DNA of 64,000 nucleotides. It comes from Emergencia timonensis. Lineage in GTDB: Bacteria > Bacillota > Clostridia > Peptostreptococcales > Anaerovoracaceae. Below, piece after piece: positions 16,393 through 23,851 of this stretch. The notes under the pieces were generated by a model. The model ran no database searches. It was not told the DNA's origin and saw nothing but the letters and a program-made list of their open reading frames with translations. Each line of letters starts with the position of its first letter. Position 1 is the stretch's first letter. The position numbers and the translations under genes are program-made. The stretch is taken from assembly GCF_900086585.1 (NCBI RefSeq), contig NZ_FLKM01000008.1, forward strand, positions 1,747,652 to 1,811,651, written 5' to 3'.

Positions 16393-17048
16393 AGGTCCTG
16401 TTTAAACGTTTCAAGAACTTCGTATGCAATTTGTCTAATTGCTGGACGTGTTGGTATATTATCATATTCCTTTACATGTCCAGAATTTATACCAATTAAA
16501 TGATGACCTCCAGACCAATTATGTCGAAACAAATCATATTTTTTTCCAACTTTATCATCAAAATGAGTACCACCATCTTTATTACAGATATTGAGGACTA
16601 AATCCTTTCGAGAAAGTGAATATTCTCCGTTGATAAAAACGGCTTCATTCCACCAAGCTTCAAATGATAAAAGATTTCTTTCATGAGGCATTGGGAAATA
16701 GCGTTCATCACACAGTGCCCAATACTTGGATTCACCGCCAAAGCCGTCATTTACTCCAACATGGATTTGACGTACGAGTCCAAGATGTTTTGTACATGAT
16801 TGATGCTTAGACATCTGTACTATATTCGTACTAACAAACATACGGGTCTTTTCATTTAAATGAGTTAATAACGATGTGCTGCGTTTTGTATCATGCAGGA
16901 GAGTTCTCAAAGCCGAAGCAATTGAAAGTGATAAGGTATCATTTGGATCATCATCAAAGGCAGTACATAAAACATGTATAAGAGATAACTGCTCATGCAA
17001 TGTAGAATTACTAAAGTTATTTTTTACATACTGTGTATTATTCTTCAT
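16389..17048 (-). CDS. Reverse-strand accessory ('moron') protein of unknown function
   Basis: 219 residues, AT-rich, and the only long minus-strand gene inside the rightward phage operon. It has its own promoter and AAAGGATC ribosome binding site. Visible segments are SALRTLLHDTKRSTSLLTHL, FEAWWNEAVFINGEYSLSRKDLVLNICNKDGGTHFDD and a C-terminal PAIRQIAYEVLETF. I recognise this as a dispersed bacterial family with no assigned function. The conserved His/Asp (DGGTHFDD) could be catalytic or metal-binding. Expression in the lysogen is likely. Confidence 0.7.
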   Translation of the reverse strand: MKNNTQYVKNNFSNSTLHEQLSLIHVLCTAFDDDPNDTLSLSIASALRTLLHDTKRSTSLLTHLNEKTRMFVSTNIVQMSKHQSCTKHLGLVRQIHVGVNDGFGGESKYWALCDERYFPMPHERNLLSFEAWWNEAVFINGEYSLSRKDLVLNICNKDGGTHFDDKVGKKYDLFRHNWSGGHHLIGINSGHVKEYDNIPTRPAIRQIAYEVLETFKQDL

Positions 17049-17074
17049 AGTAGAGATCCTTTCTAAGTGGTTAT

Positions 17075-17103
17075 ATTATAACAAAATATGGGTGTATGTT
17101 CAA
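17075..17103 (-). promoter_or_regulatory. Promoter of the reverse-strand accessory gene
   Basis: On the minus strand -35 TTGAAC (17103-17098) and consensus -10 TATAAT (17080-17075) are 17 bp apart, upstream of ATG 17048. It allows expression independent of the phage operons. Confidence 0.7.
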
Positions 17104-17165
17104 GAATATCAACAATAAAAGAGAATGAGCACTATAAACACAACACTAAACATAAGAAAGGGGTG

Positions 17166-17219
17166 ATGCCCGTGGAGGCAAAGGAGTTTTTGAGGCAGTA
17201 TCAGGAGGAGGGGCTATGA
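17166..17219 (+). CDS. Very short coupled ORF (17 aa), possible gene remnant
   Basis: ATG 17166 follows AAAGGGGTG, and the stop overlaps the next start (ATGA). The peptide MPVEAKEFLRQYQEEGL resembles the opening of small helical phage proteins that often precede this late regulator. It may be the remnant of a gene cut by arrival of the accessory gene, or a leader for coupling. Confidence 0.35.
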   Translation: MPVEAKEFLRQYQEEGL

Positions 17220-17605
17220 AAGACTATCAGAGACAGAAAGGCAACAGGTACATTCTGCCGAGGACTTTGTATCATCAGACAGTGTGGCAGATCAGGGATT
17301 ATTACCGCCTGAAAGAACAGGCTGACGCAATCCTGGAGGAATCCCCTCCACCTCCCGACGGGCAGCCGCACGGAACCAGCATCGGTGATCAGGTGGCGGT
17401 GAAAGCCATCAGGCGCGAAACCATGCTGTCAACCGTCAGGGTGATTGAAAAAGAAAAGCAGATGATCCCGAAAGAGTACCGTGATGGTGTGTGGAACAAT
17501 ATCCTGTTCGGGACTGCGTATCCGGACGATGCAGACAGATCTACATATGGCAGGTATAAATCAAAGTTCGTTTACAGCGTGGCAAGGGGGTTGTACTTAC
17601 TATGA
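17216..17605 (+). CDS. Late-gene transcriptional regulator-like protein (ArpU/RinA position)
   Basis: 129 residues. The pattern YILPRTLYHQTVWQIRDYYRLK, then ESPPPPDGQPHGTSIGDQVAVKAIR, then IPKEYRDGVWNNILFGTAYPDDADRSTYGRYKSKFVYSVA, is a conserved phage family found just before terminase genes. The C-terminal part has sigma-factor-like helix character. By position it would activate late transcription, like ArpU or RinA, but no direct evidence is in the sequence. Confidence 0.65.
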   Translation: MKDYQRQKGNRYILPRTLYHQTVWQIRDYYRLKEQADAILEESPPPPDGQPHGTSIGDQVAVKAIRRETMLSTVRVIEKEKQMIPKEYRDGVWNNILFGTAYPDDADRSTYGRYKSKFVYSVARGLYLL

Positions 17606-18240
17606 CAAAGTCAGAAGCATGTGCATTGCATGACGGAATTGGCATTCTGAAAGACGAGAGGGGATACCAGACATATCTCATACCGTGCTGCAAGTGCGGC
17701 AAGATAATCAAACGAAAGCAGTATACCAGCGAAAAGGACTATCTCTGCGACTACTGCACCTTGAATCTAAGGGAGCGAAAAAAAGCGAAAGCCCAAGCTG
17801 AGCTTGACAAGGTAAGGTCAAGGAAGGAGCAGGCTTTTGATAAGGCTGTAGAACGTATCCGGAAGCAGGTAAGAAACTTTGACTCTTACCGTAAGGCAGT
17901 TAGAATTGCAGAGACCCGTGCGGAACGGTACGGCAGCATTCCGGAAGCGATGGTCGCAATCGAATTACTGAAGCTGGGCTATAATATCATTCCGCAGCAG
18001 AAGATTGGCAGATACAAAGTGGACTTCGCCATACCGGATCAGAAGCTGGTTATTGAAGTGGACGGAGAACTCTATCACGGGTGTGAGGGCGAAGGAAAAC
18101 GGGAGGCTACGATCCAAATCTCACTTGGTTTTGCCTGGAAGATAATACACGTACCGGCAGAGTGGATTGAGAAGGATATCCGGAAGTTAAAAAAAGTGAT
18201 TGAGGCATCAACCTGCAACACCAGAGGAAAAAATCTGTGA
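17602..18240 (+). CDS. Zinc-ribbon plus DUF559-type endonuclease
   Basis: 212 residues. The N-terminus has CCKC...CDYC (residues about 29-55), a zinc ribbon. A basic coiled coil follows (residues 58-110). The C-terminal half is a DUF559/VSR-like PD-(D/E)xK nuclease: SIPEAMVAIELLKLGYNI, VDFAIPDQKLVIEVDGELYHG, then WKIIHVPAEWI. The Asp, Glu-x-Asp and Glu positions look intact. It may process phage DNA during packaging or recombination. It overlaps the late regulator by 4 bp. Confidence 0.75.
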   Translation: MTKSEACALHDGIGILKDERGYQTYLIPCCKCGKIIKRKQYTSEKDYLCDYCTLNLRERKKAKAQAELDKVRSRKEQAFDKAVERIRKQVRNFDSYRKAVRIAETRAERYGSIPEAMVAIELLKLGYNIIPQQKIGRYKVDFAIPDQKLVIEVDGELYHGCEGEGKREATIQISLGFAWKIIHVPAEWIEKDIRKLKKVIEASTCNTRGKNL

Positions 18241-18343
18241 TAATATATAAATTGGAAAACATGGACAAAGGGATTAAATTAAAAAACAGATGGGAGGCAG
18301 CTCCTTCACACCAATATATTGTCGCCCGGTGTCCATGGACTCC

Positions 18344-18413
18344 TCTCCTTTATTTTATATAACGGCCAATACAAAGCATCATCTTAGCGGTGGTGCTTTT
18401 GCTGTGTCGACAA
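18344..18413 (+). repeat. Terminator-like structured element, copy A
   Basis: Begins CTCCTTT, contains ATATAACGGCCAATAC, a GU-rich stem GCATCATC/GGTGGTGC and then CTTTTGCTGT. Two related copies lie at 19555-19620 and 22135-22202. It precedes the NlpC/P60-like accessory gene and could terminate transcription from the phage operon before it. Confidence 0.55.
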
Positions 18414-18536
18414 ATAACTACATTTTGTTACAAATTTCGTACAGACAGGAGGCTCCTTTCAGAGTAAAATAAAAGAGAAAGGAGGTAGTTGAAAAATTAG
18501 ATATAGTTATCATTGGTATTTAAAAGGAGAAAACAA

Positions 18537-19493
18537 ATGAAAAAAAGAACGTTAATGAAAAGAATAGGCGTTTTTGCAATGCTTTGTGTATTGTCAATGA
18601 CAATTGTTGCAGAACCGACTTTCGCAGCAACAATAACTGAACAACGAGCAACAGCATGTACACATATGGATAAAATGTCACAGTCTAAATGGACGATTAG
18701 CAAGCCATTAACATTTACGTACAATGCTTCCGGTAGTACAACAACATTAAATGCCGGGTCGTATGTTGGCGTACCATATACACAAGTTGCTAGAGAACAT
18801 AGTTATCTGGCGAAAGATACAATCGTCTTGGCCTTCGATAATGGAGTTACCTTACACGGAACCGATTGTTCTTCCTCTGTTGATTTTGCCTGGAGAAAAG
18901 GAACGAATAAAGCTGGAGACTTTTTAAAAACAAATAAAGGTAAAATTGAATTGTATAGAACAAAACATATGTTTAATGATGGACTGGTTAATAAATCACC
19001 AAATGGTGAGCAAGACTTTCTTATGTTAGTAGGTAAATATGGTAATTACTATTCAAACAGGGTAAATGCAGAAACCACAACAGAGATGGTGGCAGAACTG
19101 AAAAAAAGCACCAACTATCCTGATGGAGGTGATATCTACAGCAAGATATATGCAGCCATGAAAAAGGGCGATGCATTGATAAAAAGAGAGTATAGCAATA
19201 GTGGTACACTGCTTGGTCATGTACGACTTGTCACAGACGTACAGGTTAAATATAATGCTGATGGAAGCGTCAACCCAAATACAAGCTATGTTAATTGTAT
19301 TGAGCAGGCAGGCTTTAGATCAGGCAACCCAAATTGGAAAACTTCCTGGATGCCAAACAGTGAGGATGGAACTAAGTATAATGGAAAATATTCTTTTGCA
19401 CAACTTGCGGGCGATGATACCAGTTATAATCTAAGTGGTAAATTAATATCTGCTCATTATCTACCAATTCAGTTAAAAGTTTGGAATGAGTAA
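18537..19493 (+). CDS. Secreted NlpC/P60- or CHAP-like cysteine hydrolase (accessory gene)
   Basis: 318 residues from ATG 18537 (AAAAGGAG upstream). A signal peptide is clear: MKKRTLMKRIGVF, a hydrophobic core, then PTFA-A cleavage near residue 30. The mature part has HGTDCSSSVDFAW, the catalytic-Cys pattern of NlpC/P60-type enzymes, and LGHVRLV with a likely catalytic His. Such enzymes cut peptidoglycan peptide bonds. It is AT-rich, sits between terminators among accessory genes and is not part of the lysis cassette, so it may act on the lysogen's own wall or on competitors. Confidence 0.7.
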   Translation: MKKRTLMKRIGVFAMLCVLSMTIVAEPTFAATITEQRATACTHMDKMSQSKWTISKPLTFTYNASGSTTTLNAGSYVGVPYTQVAREHSYLAKDTIVLAFDNGVTLHGTDCSSSVDFAWRKGTNKAGDFLKTNKGKIELYRTKHMFNDGLVNKSPNGEQDFLMLVGKYGNYYSNRVNAETTTEMVAELKKSTNYPDGGDIYSKIYAAMKKGDALIKREYSNSGTLLGHVRLVTDVQVKYNADGSVNPNTSYVNCIEQAGFRSGNPNWKTSWMPNSEDGTKYNGKYSFAQLAGDDTSYNLSGKLISAHYLPIQLKVWNE

Positions 19494-19511
19494 GCGTAAT
19501 AATTAAAATGA

Positions 19512-19542
19512 AGAGACAAGCCTAACCGCCTGTCTCTTTTTT
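19512..19542 (+). terminator. Intrinsic terminator after the NlpC/P60-like gene
   Basis: Stem AGAGACA / TGTCTCT with a 12-nt loop, followed by six T residues and TTATT. It closes the accessory gene transcript. Confidence 0.85.
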
Positions 19543-19554
19543 ATTACTGAATAA

Positions 19555-19620
19555 CTCTCCTTTAATTACATGGCTATGACGGGCGCATCCAGATGGTGGC
19601 GCTTTTGTTGTTGGCAAAAG
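19555..19620 (+). repeat. Terminator-like structured element, copy B
   Basis: Begins CTCCTTT, carries ATGACGGGCGCATCC and GGTGGCGC, then CTTTTGTTGTT and GGCAAAAG. It is related to copies A and C in order and spacing of motifs. It precedes the membrane/soluble gene pair. Confidence 0.5.
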
Positions 19621-19705
19621 TCTGTAGATTGCATGTTGCTTGAATTACCAAAAAGTGATATGATTATAGCATTCCGTTATATTTTGAAAAGCTTTGGGTA
19701 TAAAT

Positions 19706-20203
19706 ATGTTAAAAGAGAATAAATCACTAACGAGAATTGAGAAATGCATTGCGTTTTTTAAAAAGTACTGGGGGATTGTTACATCTTTTGTAATTTCTAC
19801 AAGTATTGTAGCATTATTCACTTGTAGCCTAGTTTTTGACAGAAAAATTGAATTACAGATAATGAATAATTGGGTAGGTATCATTTTAGGAATGATTGCT
19901 ACTATAATGAGTATCATCTCGTTGTTTCTAAGCTTTTACAATTTAGAAAGAGAACGAGAAGAGGGAAAGGAAAATCGAGAACTTTTCTTAGACTTTAGAA
20001 AAGTATTGGATGAATTACAAAAAGAACAAAGTGGAATGAAGGATACACTCACAGAACAACTTGAAGCTACTAAGGATTTAAAAAGAAATTTAGCCAATAG
20101 CAAGTCGCCTACAGTAATTGATGACAATAGATATAAAATCGATGCGAAAAATGAAAAGTTTATAGACATATTGGAGATTATGCGTAAAGCGGGGGTAGAG
20201 TAA
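19706..20203 (+). CDS. Membrane protein with coiled coil (accessory gene, 165 aa)
   Basis: From ATG 19706; no strong ribosome binding site is seen and TTG 19694 is an alternative. Two hydrophobic segments (about residues 20-42 and 55-77) are followed by a long Glu/Lys/Leu coiled coil (about 80-125). A two-pass membrane anchor with a cytoplasmic coiled coil is likely. The next gene starts 1 bp after the stop, so the two form a unit. The pair is not recognised; membrane-plus-soluble pairs of this kind are frequent in phage exclusion systems. Confidence 0.6.
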   Translation: MLKENKSLTRIEKCIAFFKKYWGIVTSFVISTSIVALFTCSLVFDRKIELQIMNNWVGIILGMIATIMSIISLFLSFYNLEREREEGKENRELFLDFRKVLDELQKEQSGMKDTLTEQLEATKDLKRNLANSKSPTVIDDNRYKIDAKNEKFIDILEIMRKAGVE

Positions 20204-20204
20204 C

Positions 20205-20666
20205 ATGGATAATCTAAATATTAATAGTTTGTTTTGTTTTAATTTTGATGAGCAAACAAATTCGTTTTTTAACTGCTTTGATAAAATCAGCCTCAAGAAT
20301 ATAGGTTTAAATAAATTTGATTTAGTTATCTTAACTAATAAACTAGAGGCCATACTTTTTCATGTAGAGGTTTTTTTATGTAAGGAAGGTGATGATGGAA
20401 AACTAGAAAGAATAGTTGATTCATTTCAGTTCAATATTCCGAAAGAAGGTATGACTGCCAATAGAGAAGATGGTACAATTACAGAATCGGATACATTTAT
20501 TAGAGAAATCAGTATAGAAAAATTAAAAGAGAATGGTGAGGGGCGATATTTGCTAATGATTTTTGGTAAAAAAATTGATTCTGAAGAATATGTGACCCAG
20601 AAGTCCTATTCAATCAAAGAGATGGAATTTGTTTCACAAAGTGTGTTAAATGTCAGCATTGATTAA
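20205..20666 (+). CDS. Hypothetical soluble partner protein (153 aa)
   Basis: Starts 1 bp after the membrane protein gene. The sequence is beta-rich with alternating hydrophobics (FDLVILTNKLEAILFHVEVFLCKEG) and acidic loops (NREDGTITESD), suggesting a beta sandwich. No motif or family is recognised. By spacing it is co-translated with the upstream two-pass membrane protein. Confidence 0.6.
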   Translation: MDNLNINSLFCFNFDEQTNSFFNCFDKISLKNIGLNKFDLVILTNKLEAILFHVEVFLCKEGDDGKLERIVDSFQFNIPKEGMTANREDGTITESDTFIREISIEKLKENGEGRYLLMIFGKKIDSEEYVTQKSYSIKEMEFVSQSVLNVSID

Positions 20667-20685
20667 ATCAGTTTTAATTGAACTT

Positions 20686-20720
20686 ACTCCGGTATCCTTC
20701 GGGCCCGGGGTATTTTATAT
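20686..20720 (+). terminator. GC-rich hairpin with T-rich tail
   Basis: ACTCCGG / CCGGGGT stem (one GT pair) with a 12-nt loop, followed by TATTTTATAT. It lies after the accessory pair and before the Dam gene, and fits an intrinsic terminator. Confidence 0.5.
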
Positions 20721-20740
20721 CCCCTCGAAATAATACCCAC
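20720..20740 (+). repeat. Inverted repeat, left copy, flanking Dam gene
   Basis: CCCTCGAAATAATACCCAC lies at 20722-20740. Its reverse complement recurs at 21522-21543 with one base missing. The pair brackets the methylase gene. Confidence 0.6.
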
Positions 20741-20761
20741 GTTACAGGGGGATTGATAATC

Positions 20762-21511
20762 ATGAATAGTTATATAAGCTGGATAGGCGGTAAGAAGCTG
20801 CTGAAAAAGAAGATCATCGAACAGTTTCCAGAGAACTTCGACCGTTACATTGAGGTGTTCGGCGGGGCAGGATGGGTACTGTTTGATAAAGACCGGCACG
20901 CACCGATGGAGGTGTTCAACGACATCAATGGGGATCTAATTAATCTTTATCGTTGTGTCAAGAATCACCCGGAAGCGCTCCAGAAGGAACTTGACTGGAT
21001 GTTCGTATCGAGGGAGCAGTTCTTTGACTGCATCGCCCAGTCTGATATCAGGGGCATGACGGATATCCAGAGGGCAGCAAGGTTCTATTGCAGGATCAAG
21101 TCGAGTTTTGGAACGGATCTTCGGTCATTCAGCGTTAGGCCGCGTGACCTGCAGGGGGCAGTCGCTTATCTGCAGGAGGTGTCAAAACGGCTGAATAAGG
21201 TAGTGATAGAAAACGTTGATTTTGAACGACTCGTTAAGACATATGACCGGGAATCAGCGTTATTTTATTTGGACCCACCTTACTATGAGGCGGAAAAATA
21301 CTACCCGGACCGGTTCATGCCTGAAGATCACGAAAGGCTTAGGGATGCGCTTACACGCATCAGGGGGAAGTTTATCCTGTCATACAATGACTGTCCTGAA
21401 ATACGTGAAATGTACAAAGGATACAGCATTAAAGGGGTAGAGAGGCAGGATAATCTTGCAACAAAGACAAACCCACGTCGTTACAGTGAACTTATCATTA
21501 AGAATTACTAG
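20762..21511 (+). CDS. DNA adenine methyltransferase (Dam family)
   Basis: 249 residues from ATG 20762, preceded by AGGGGGAT; a longer in-frame start upstream crosses the hairpin and is unlikely. The order is that of alpha-type N6-adenine methylases: ISWIGGKK near the start, EVFGGAGW (SAM-binding, about residues 32-39), a target-recognition region, then FYLDPPYYEAEKYY (catalytic DPPY) and ILSYND. Phage Dam copies protect phage DNA from host restriction or mimic the host pattern. It is GC-richer than the adjacent accessory genes and flanked by inverted repeats. Confidence 0.9.
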   Translation: MNSYISWIGGKKLLKKKIIEQFPENFDRYIEVFGGAGWVLFDKDRHAPMEVFNDINGDLINLYRCVKNHPEALQKELDWMFVSREQFFDCIAQSDIRGMTDIQRAARFYCRIKSSFGTDLRSFSVRPRDLQGAVAYLQEVSKRLNKVVIENVDFERLVKTYDRESALFYLDPPYYEAEKYYPDRFMPEDHERLRDALTRIRGKFILSYNDCPEIREMYKGYSIKGVERQDNLATKTNPRRYSELIIKNY

Positions 21512-21521
21512 AGATTAGAGA

Positions 21522-21543
21522 GTGGGTATTATTTCAGGGGAGA
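21522..21543 (+). repeat. Inverted repeat, right copy, flanking Dam gene
   Basis: GTGGGTATTATTTCAGGGGA is the reverse complement of the copy at 20720-20740, with one base missing. It lies 10 bp after the methylase stop. Confidence 0.6.
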
Positions 21544-21687
21544 CAGAACAAACGAATGAGAGGTGGTCGAAAAGAGTGGATATCTATATTTTGTGAAATG
21601 TTCTTCTTTATTTTAAAGTTAATAATGGTGTTTTCTGTTGGAAAAATATTTCGAAAGGTGTAGAATTAAAGAAAAAAGGAGAATTTT

Positions 21688-22083
21688 ATGTTTACTATAA
21701 TCATTACGAGCCTATGTTCTGGAATTATTGGAGCCATCATTGGGGCAATTATTTCAGTTAAACTTACAACAAATAGTCAAATAAAACTTATGAAAAAAAA
21801 AGTTGCTGAAGATTTGTTTGGCTATAGATACCAACTGCTCAACGGGAAAAAAATCTCGGATGATATTCTTTATTGCCTGAATAAAATCCCTATTGTATTT
21901 CATGATAATAAAAACGCTGTACAAGCTTGGAAAGATCTATTTAATGATATAAATAAAAAAACTGAAGAACAAAATGCGGTCAAAACTGATAGTTTGACAA
22001 TATTAATAATAGAGGTTTGTAGAGACATTGGAATCGAGATAAAAGAAGATGAGCAAGATATCATATATAACGTAATGATTTGA
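21688..22083 (+). CDS. DUF6680-like membrane-anchored protein
   Basis: 131 residues. The N-terminus is a single Gly/Ile-rich membrane helix (residues about 3-24). The rest has FGYRYQLLNGKKISDDILYCLNKIPIVFHDNKNAVQAWKDLFNDI, which resembles the DUF6680 pattern (arginine-containing helix, 'ALN.I...F', then 'AW..Y'). AAAAAAGGAG precedes the ATG. The role is unknown; such proteins turn up in mobile and defence-rich regions. Confidence 0.55.
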   Translation: MFTIIITSLCSGIIGAIIGAIISVKLTTNSQIKLMKKKVAEDLFGYRYQLLNGKKISDDILYCLNKIPIVFHDNKNAVQAWKDLFNDINKKTEEQNAVKTDSLTILIIEVCRDIGIEIKEDEQDIIYNVMI

Positions 22084-22134
22084 ATATTATATAATAGAAC
22101 CTTCATATAAGGGGTTGAACATAATTAAAGATGA

Positions 22135-22202
22135 TCTCCTTTTTACTATATAACGGGCAACACGAAAGTACTGCATTAGGGTGGTGTTTTTGCTGTTTGC
22201 AA
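22135..22202 (+). repeat. Terminator-like structured element, copy C
   Basis: Begins CTCCTTT and carries ATATAACGGGCAACACG. A fully pairable stem GTACTGC/GTGGTGT (GU pairs included) is followed by TTTTTGCTGTTTGC. GCAA near the 5' side can pair with TTGC near the 3' side. It precedes the nucleotidyltransferase pair. Confidence 0.55.
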
Positions 22203-22305
22203 AGAATGAATTCTAAACTAAGTTTATATTGATAAATTTTTAAATTTGTTATATATTAGAGATAATCTTATAGATTATTCAAAAAATATATATAGCAGGT
22301 GCAGT

Positions 22306-22821
22306 ATGAAGTTTAATACACATGGAGTCGTAGAACCAGGGTTACATAGGTATTCTTTGGAGAAGTTTAAAAAGGAGTTTATAGATAGCTTTCCTGCTTC
22401 ACAAAGCCGAAAGTGTATTTTTGACGAATTCATTATTTTATTACAAAAACTTACGGTGAATTATCAACCTACGGAAATCTGGCTTGATGGTAGTTATGTG
22501 ACAAATAAATTGAATCCAAATGATCTGGACTTATTAGTTTTTTTAAACGTAGAAGATTGGATAAAATTTAATGAAGATAATTGCATTGAAAAACTTAGAG
22601 ATAATCATTTACTTGATGCTTATGTGGCGATATCTTCCACCAATGAAAACCTTGAAAAAGTTAGTCAAGATGATTCGAACGTTATAATAAATCAAAGAAA
22701 CTATTGGCGCGGACAGTTTGGCTATGATAGAAATGATATCCCAAAGGGTATAATCGTCATAGAAAATGACATGATTGAGCAATACATGAAGGGAGGTGAA
22801 ACTAATGCCAATATCATCTAA
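22306..22821 (+). CDS. DUF6932-like nucleotidyltransferase-fold protein
   Basis: 171 residues from ATG 22306 (GCAGGTGCAGT upstream); a longer start at 22246 lacks a site. VEPGLHRYSLEKFKKEFIDSF is followed by EIWLDGSYVTNKLNPNDLDLLVFL: the GS helix and D-x-D of a minimal nucleotidyltransferase (about residues 65-85). This combination matches the DUF6932 family. Minimal nucleotidyltransferases often act as toxins or antitoxins that modify tRNA or partner proteins. The gene overlaps the next by 17 bp, so the pair is expected to act together. Confidence 0.7.
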   Translation: MKFNTHGVVEPGLHRYSLEKFKKEFIDSFPASQSRKCIFDEFIILLQKLTVNYQPTEIWLDGSYVTNKLNPNDLDLLVFLNVEDWIKFNEDNCIEKLRDNHLLDAYVAISSTNENLEKVSQDDSNVIINQRNYWRGQFGYDRNDIPKGIIVIENDMIEQYMKGGETNANII

Positions 22822-23770
22822 TAATAGTTTATTAAAAAAAATAAAACAGACAGAGGATGAAATACAAAATGTAATGGCATTAGAAGACAGTTCGCTAATA
22901 AAAAGAACTGTTCTCCTTCAGCTAAATTCAAGACTTGCTCAATTACAACAGCAAATGGATTTGTGTAAACAACTGGAAGCGAAAGAAACCATTAAACTAC
23001 GAATATACGGAGCAAATATTAAAACTGGAAAAATTTCAAGTAAAGTATTCTTATCTGTATTAAATGGTTTTCAATCAATGACGGACATAATGGCCGAATA
23101 TATCGTTAGAACTTCTATGAGTAAAGATGGTAAAATAAATAACGAATTGAAATCGGTAACAGCAAACTTATCAGATTTCCAGATTGTGGACACGTTTGCG
23201 GGGTCATTTGGTGTTGTATTAGAAAAGGACTATGGACAAATTGCAATAAATGCAAATGTTTCTAAAGAGAACCAGGTTATAGATGCTGTATTTAATATTG
23301 TAGAGAATAGTGAAGATGTAGATAGTCTTATTGAAACAATTGTACCATATGGGAAAAGAACGGTACAACATTATAAAGCATGGATGGAAAGTATTATAGA
23401 TAACGATGCAAACATTGAATTAAACTGGATTGATCCAAGTGCAAGTTCAAGGAAGGTTAACGTTAGAAGTGAGATGGCGAATTATATTGTTACAACTTTA
23501 AGTAGCATTGATGTATCAGAGGATGAGGATGTAGAACTAATAGGTATACTTACAGGTGTTAATATAAGGAAAAAAACTTTTGAATTAAGCATTGAAGATG
23601 TTGGTGTAATAAAAGGAAAAAGCAATTTGGAAACATTGATAACTGTATCAAATCATTTAAGTAAAAGGGTTATAGCACAATTAACAAAAAACACTGTTTG
23701 TTCAAGAGATGGTATTGAACAAACAAATTATTATCTTAAAAATACGCATCTGGTTGATGAAAAGGACTAA
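22805..23770 (+). CDS. Partner protein of the DUF6932-like nucleotidyltransferase (321 aa)
   Basis: ATG 22805 has GGGAGG upstream and overlaps the nucleotidyltransferase gene. An N-terminal coiled coil (residues about 5-60) leads into KLRIYGANIKTGKISSKVFLSVLNGFQSMTDI, then TFAGSFGVVLE (a glycine-rich turn) and a C-terminal beta-rich part. I have a weak recollection of this order of motifs next to DUF6932 genes elsewhere, but I can name no family. It could be the effector, the target or the neutraliser of the enzyme. Confidence 0.65.
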   Translation: MPISSNNSLLKKIKQTEDEIQNVMALEDSSLIKRTVLLQLNSRLAQLQQQMDLCKQLEAKETIKLRIYGANIKTGKISSKVFLSVLNGFQSMTDIMAEYIVRTSMSKDGKINNELKSVTANLSDFQIVDTFAGSFGVVLEKDYGQIAINANVSKENQVIDAVFNIVENSEDVDSLIETIVPYGKRTVQHYKAWMESIIDNDANIELNWIDPSASSRKVNVRSEMANYIVTTLSSIDVSEDEDVELIGILTGVNIRKKTFELSIEDVGVIKGKSNLETLITVSNHLSKRVIAQLTKNTVCSRDGIEQTNYYLKNTHLVDEKD

Positions 23771-23790
23771 ATGATAACTAATCAGTGAAT

Positions 23791-23818
23791 AAGAACCTTC
23801 ATTCGAGGGTTCTTTTCT
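23791..23818 (+). terminator. Intrinsic terminator closing the accessory block
   Basis: AAGAACC / GGTTCTT stem with a 10-nt loop followed by TTCTTAT. It separates the nucleotidyltransferase pair from the terminase genes. A weaker cousin (AACC...GGTT) lies near 22100 after the DUF6680-like gene. Confidence 0.75.
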
Positions 23819-23851
23819 TATACAAAACCAACGATTGAGAGGTGGTGAGGC

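Noticed and set aside
18240..18536. Riboswitch before the NlpC/P60-like gene
   Set aside because: The foldable part is a terminator-like stem shared with two other places. No known ligand-binding core is visible and the gene is not metabolic.
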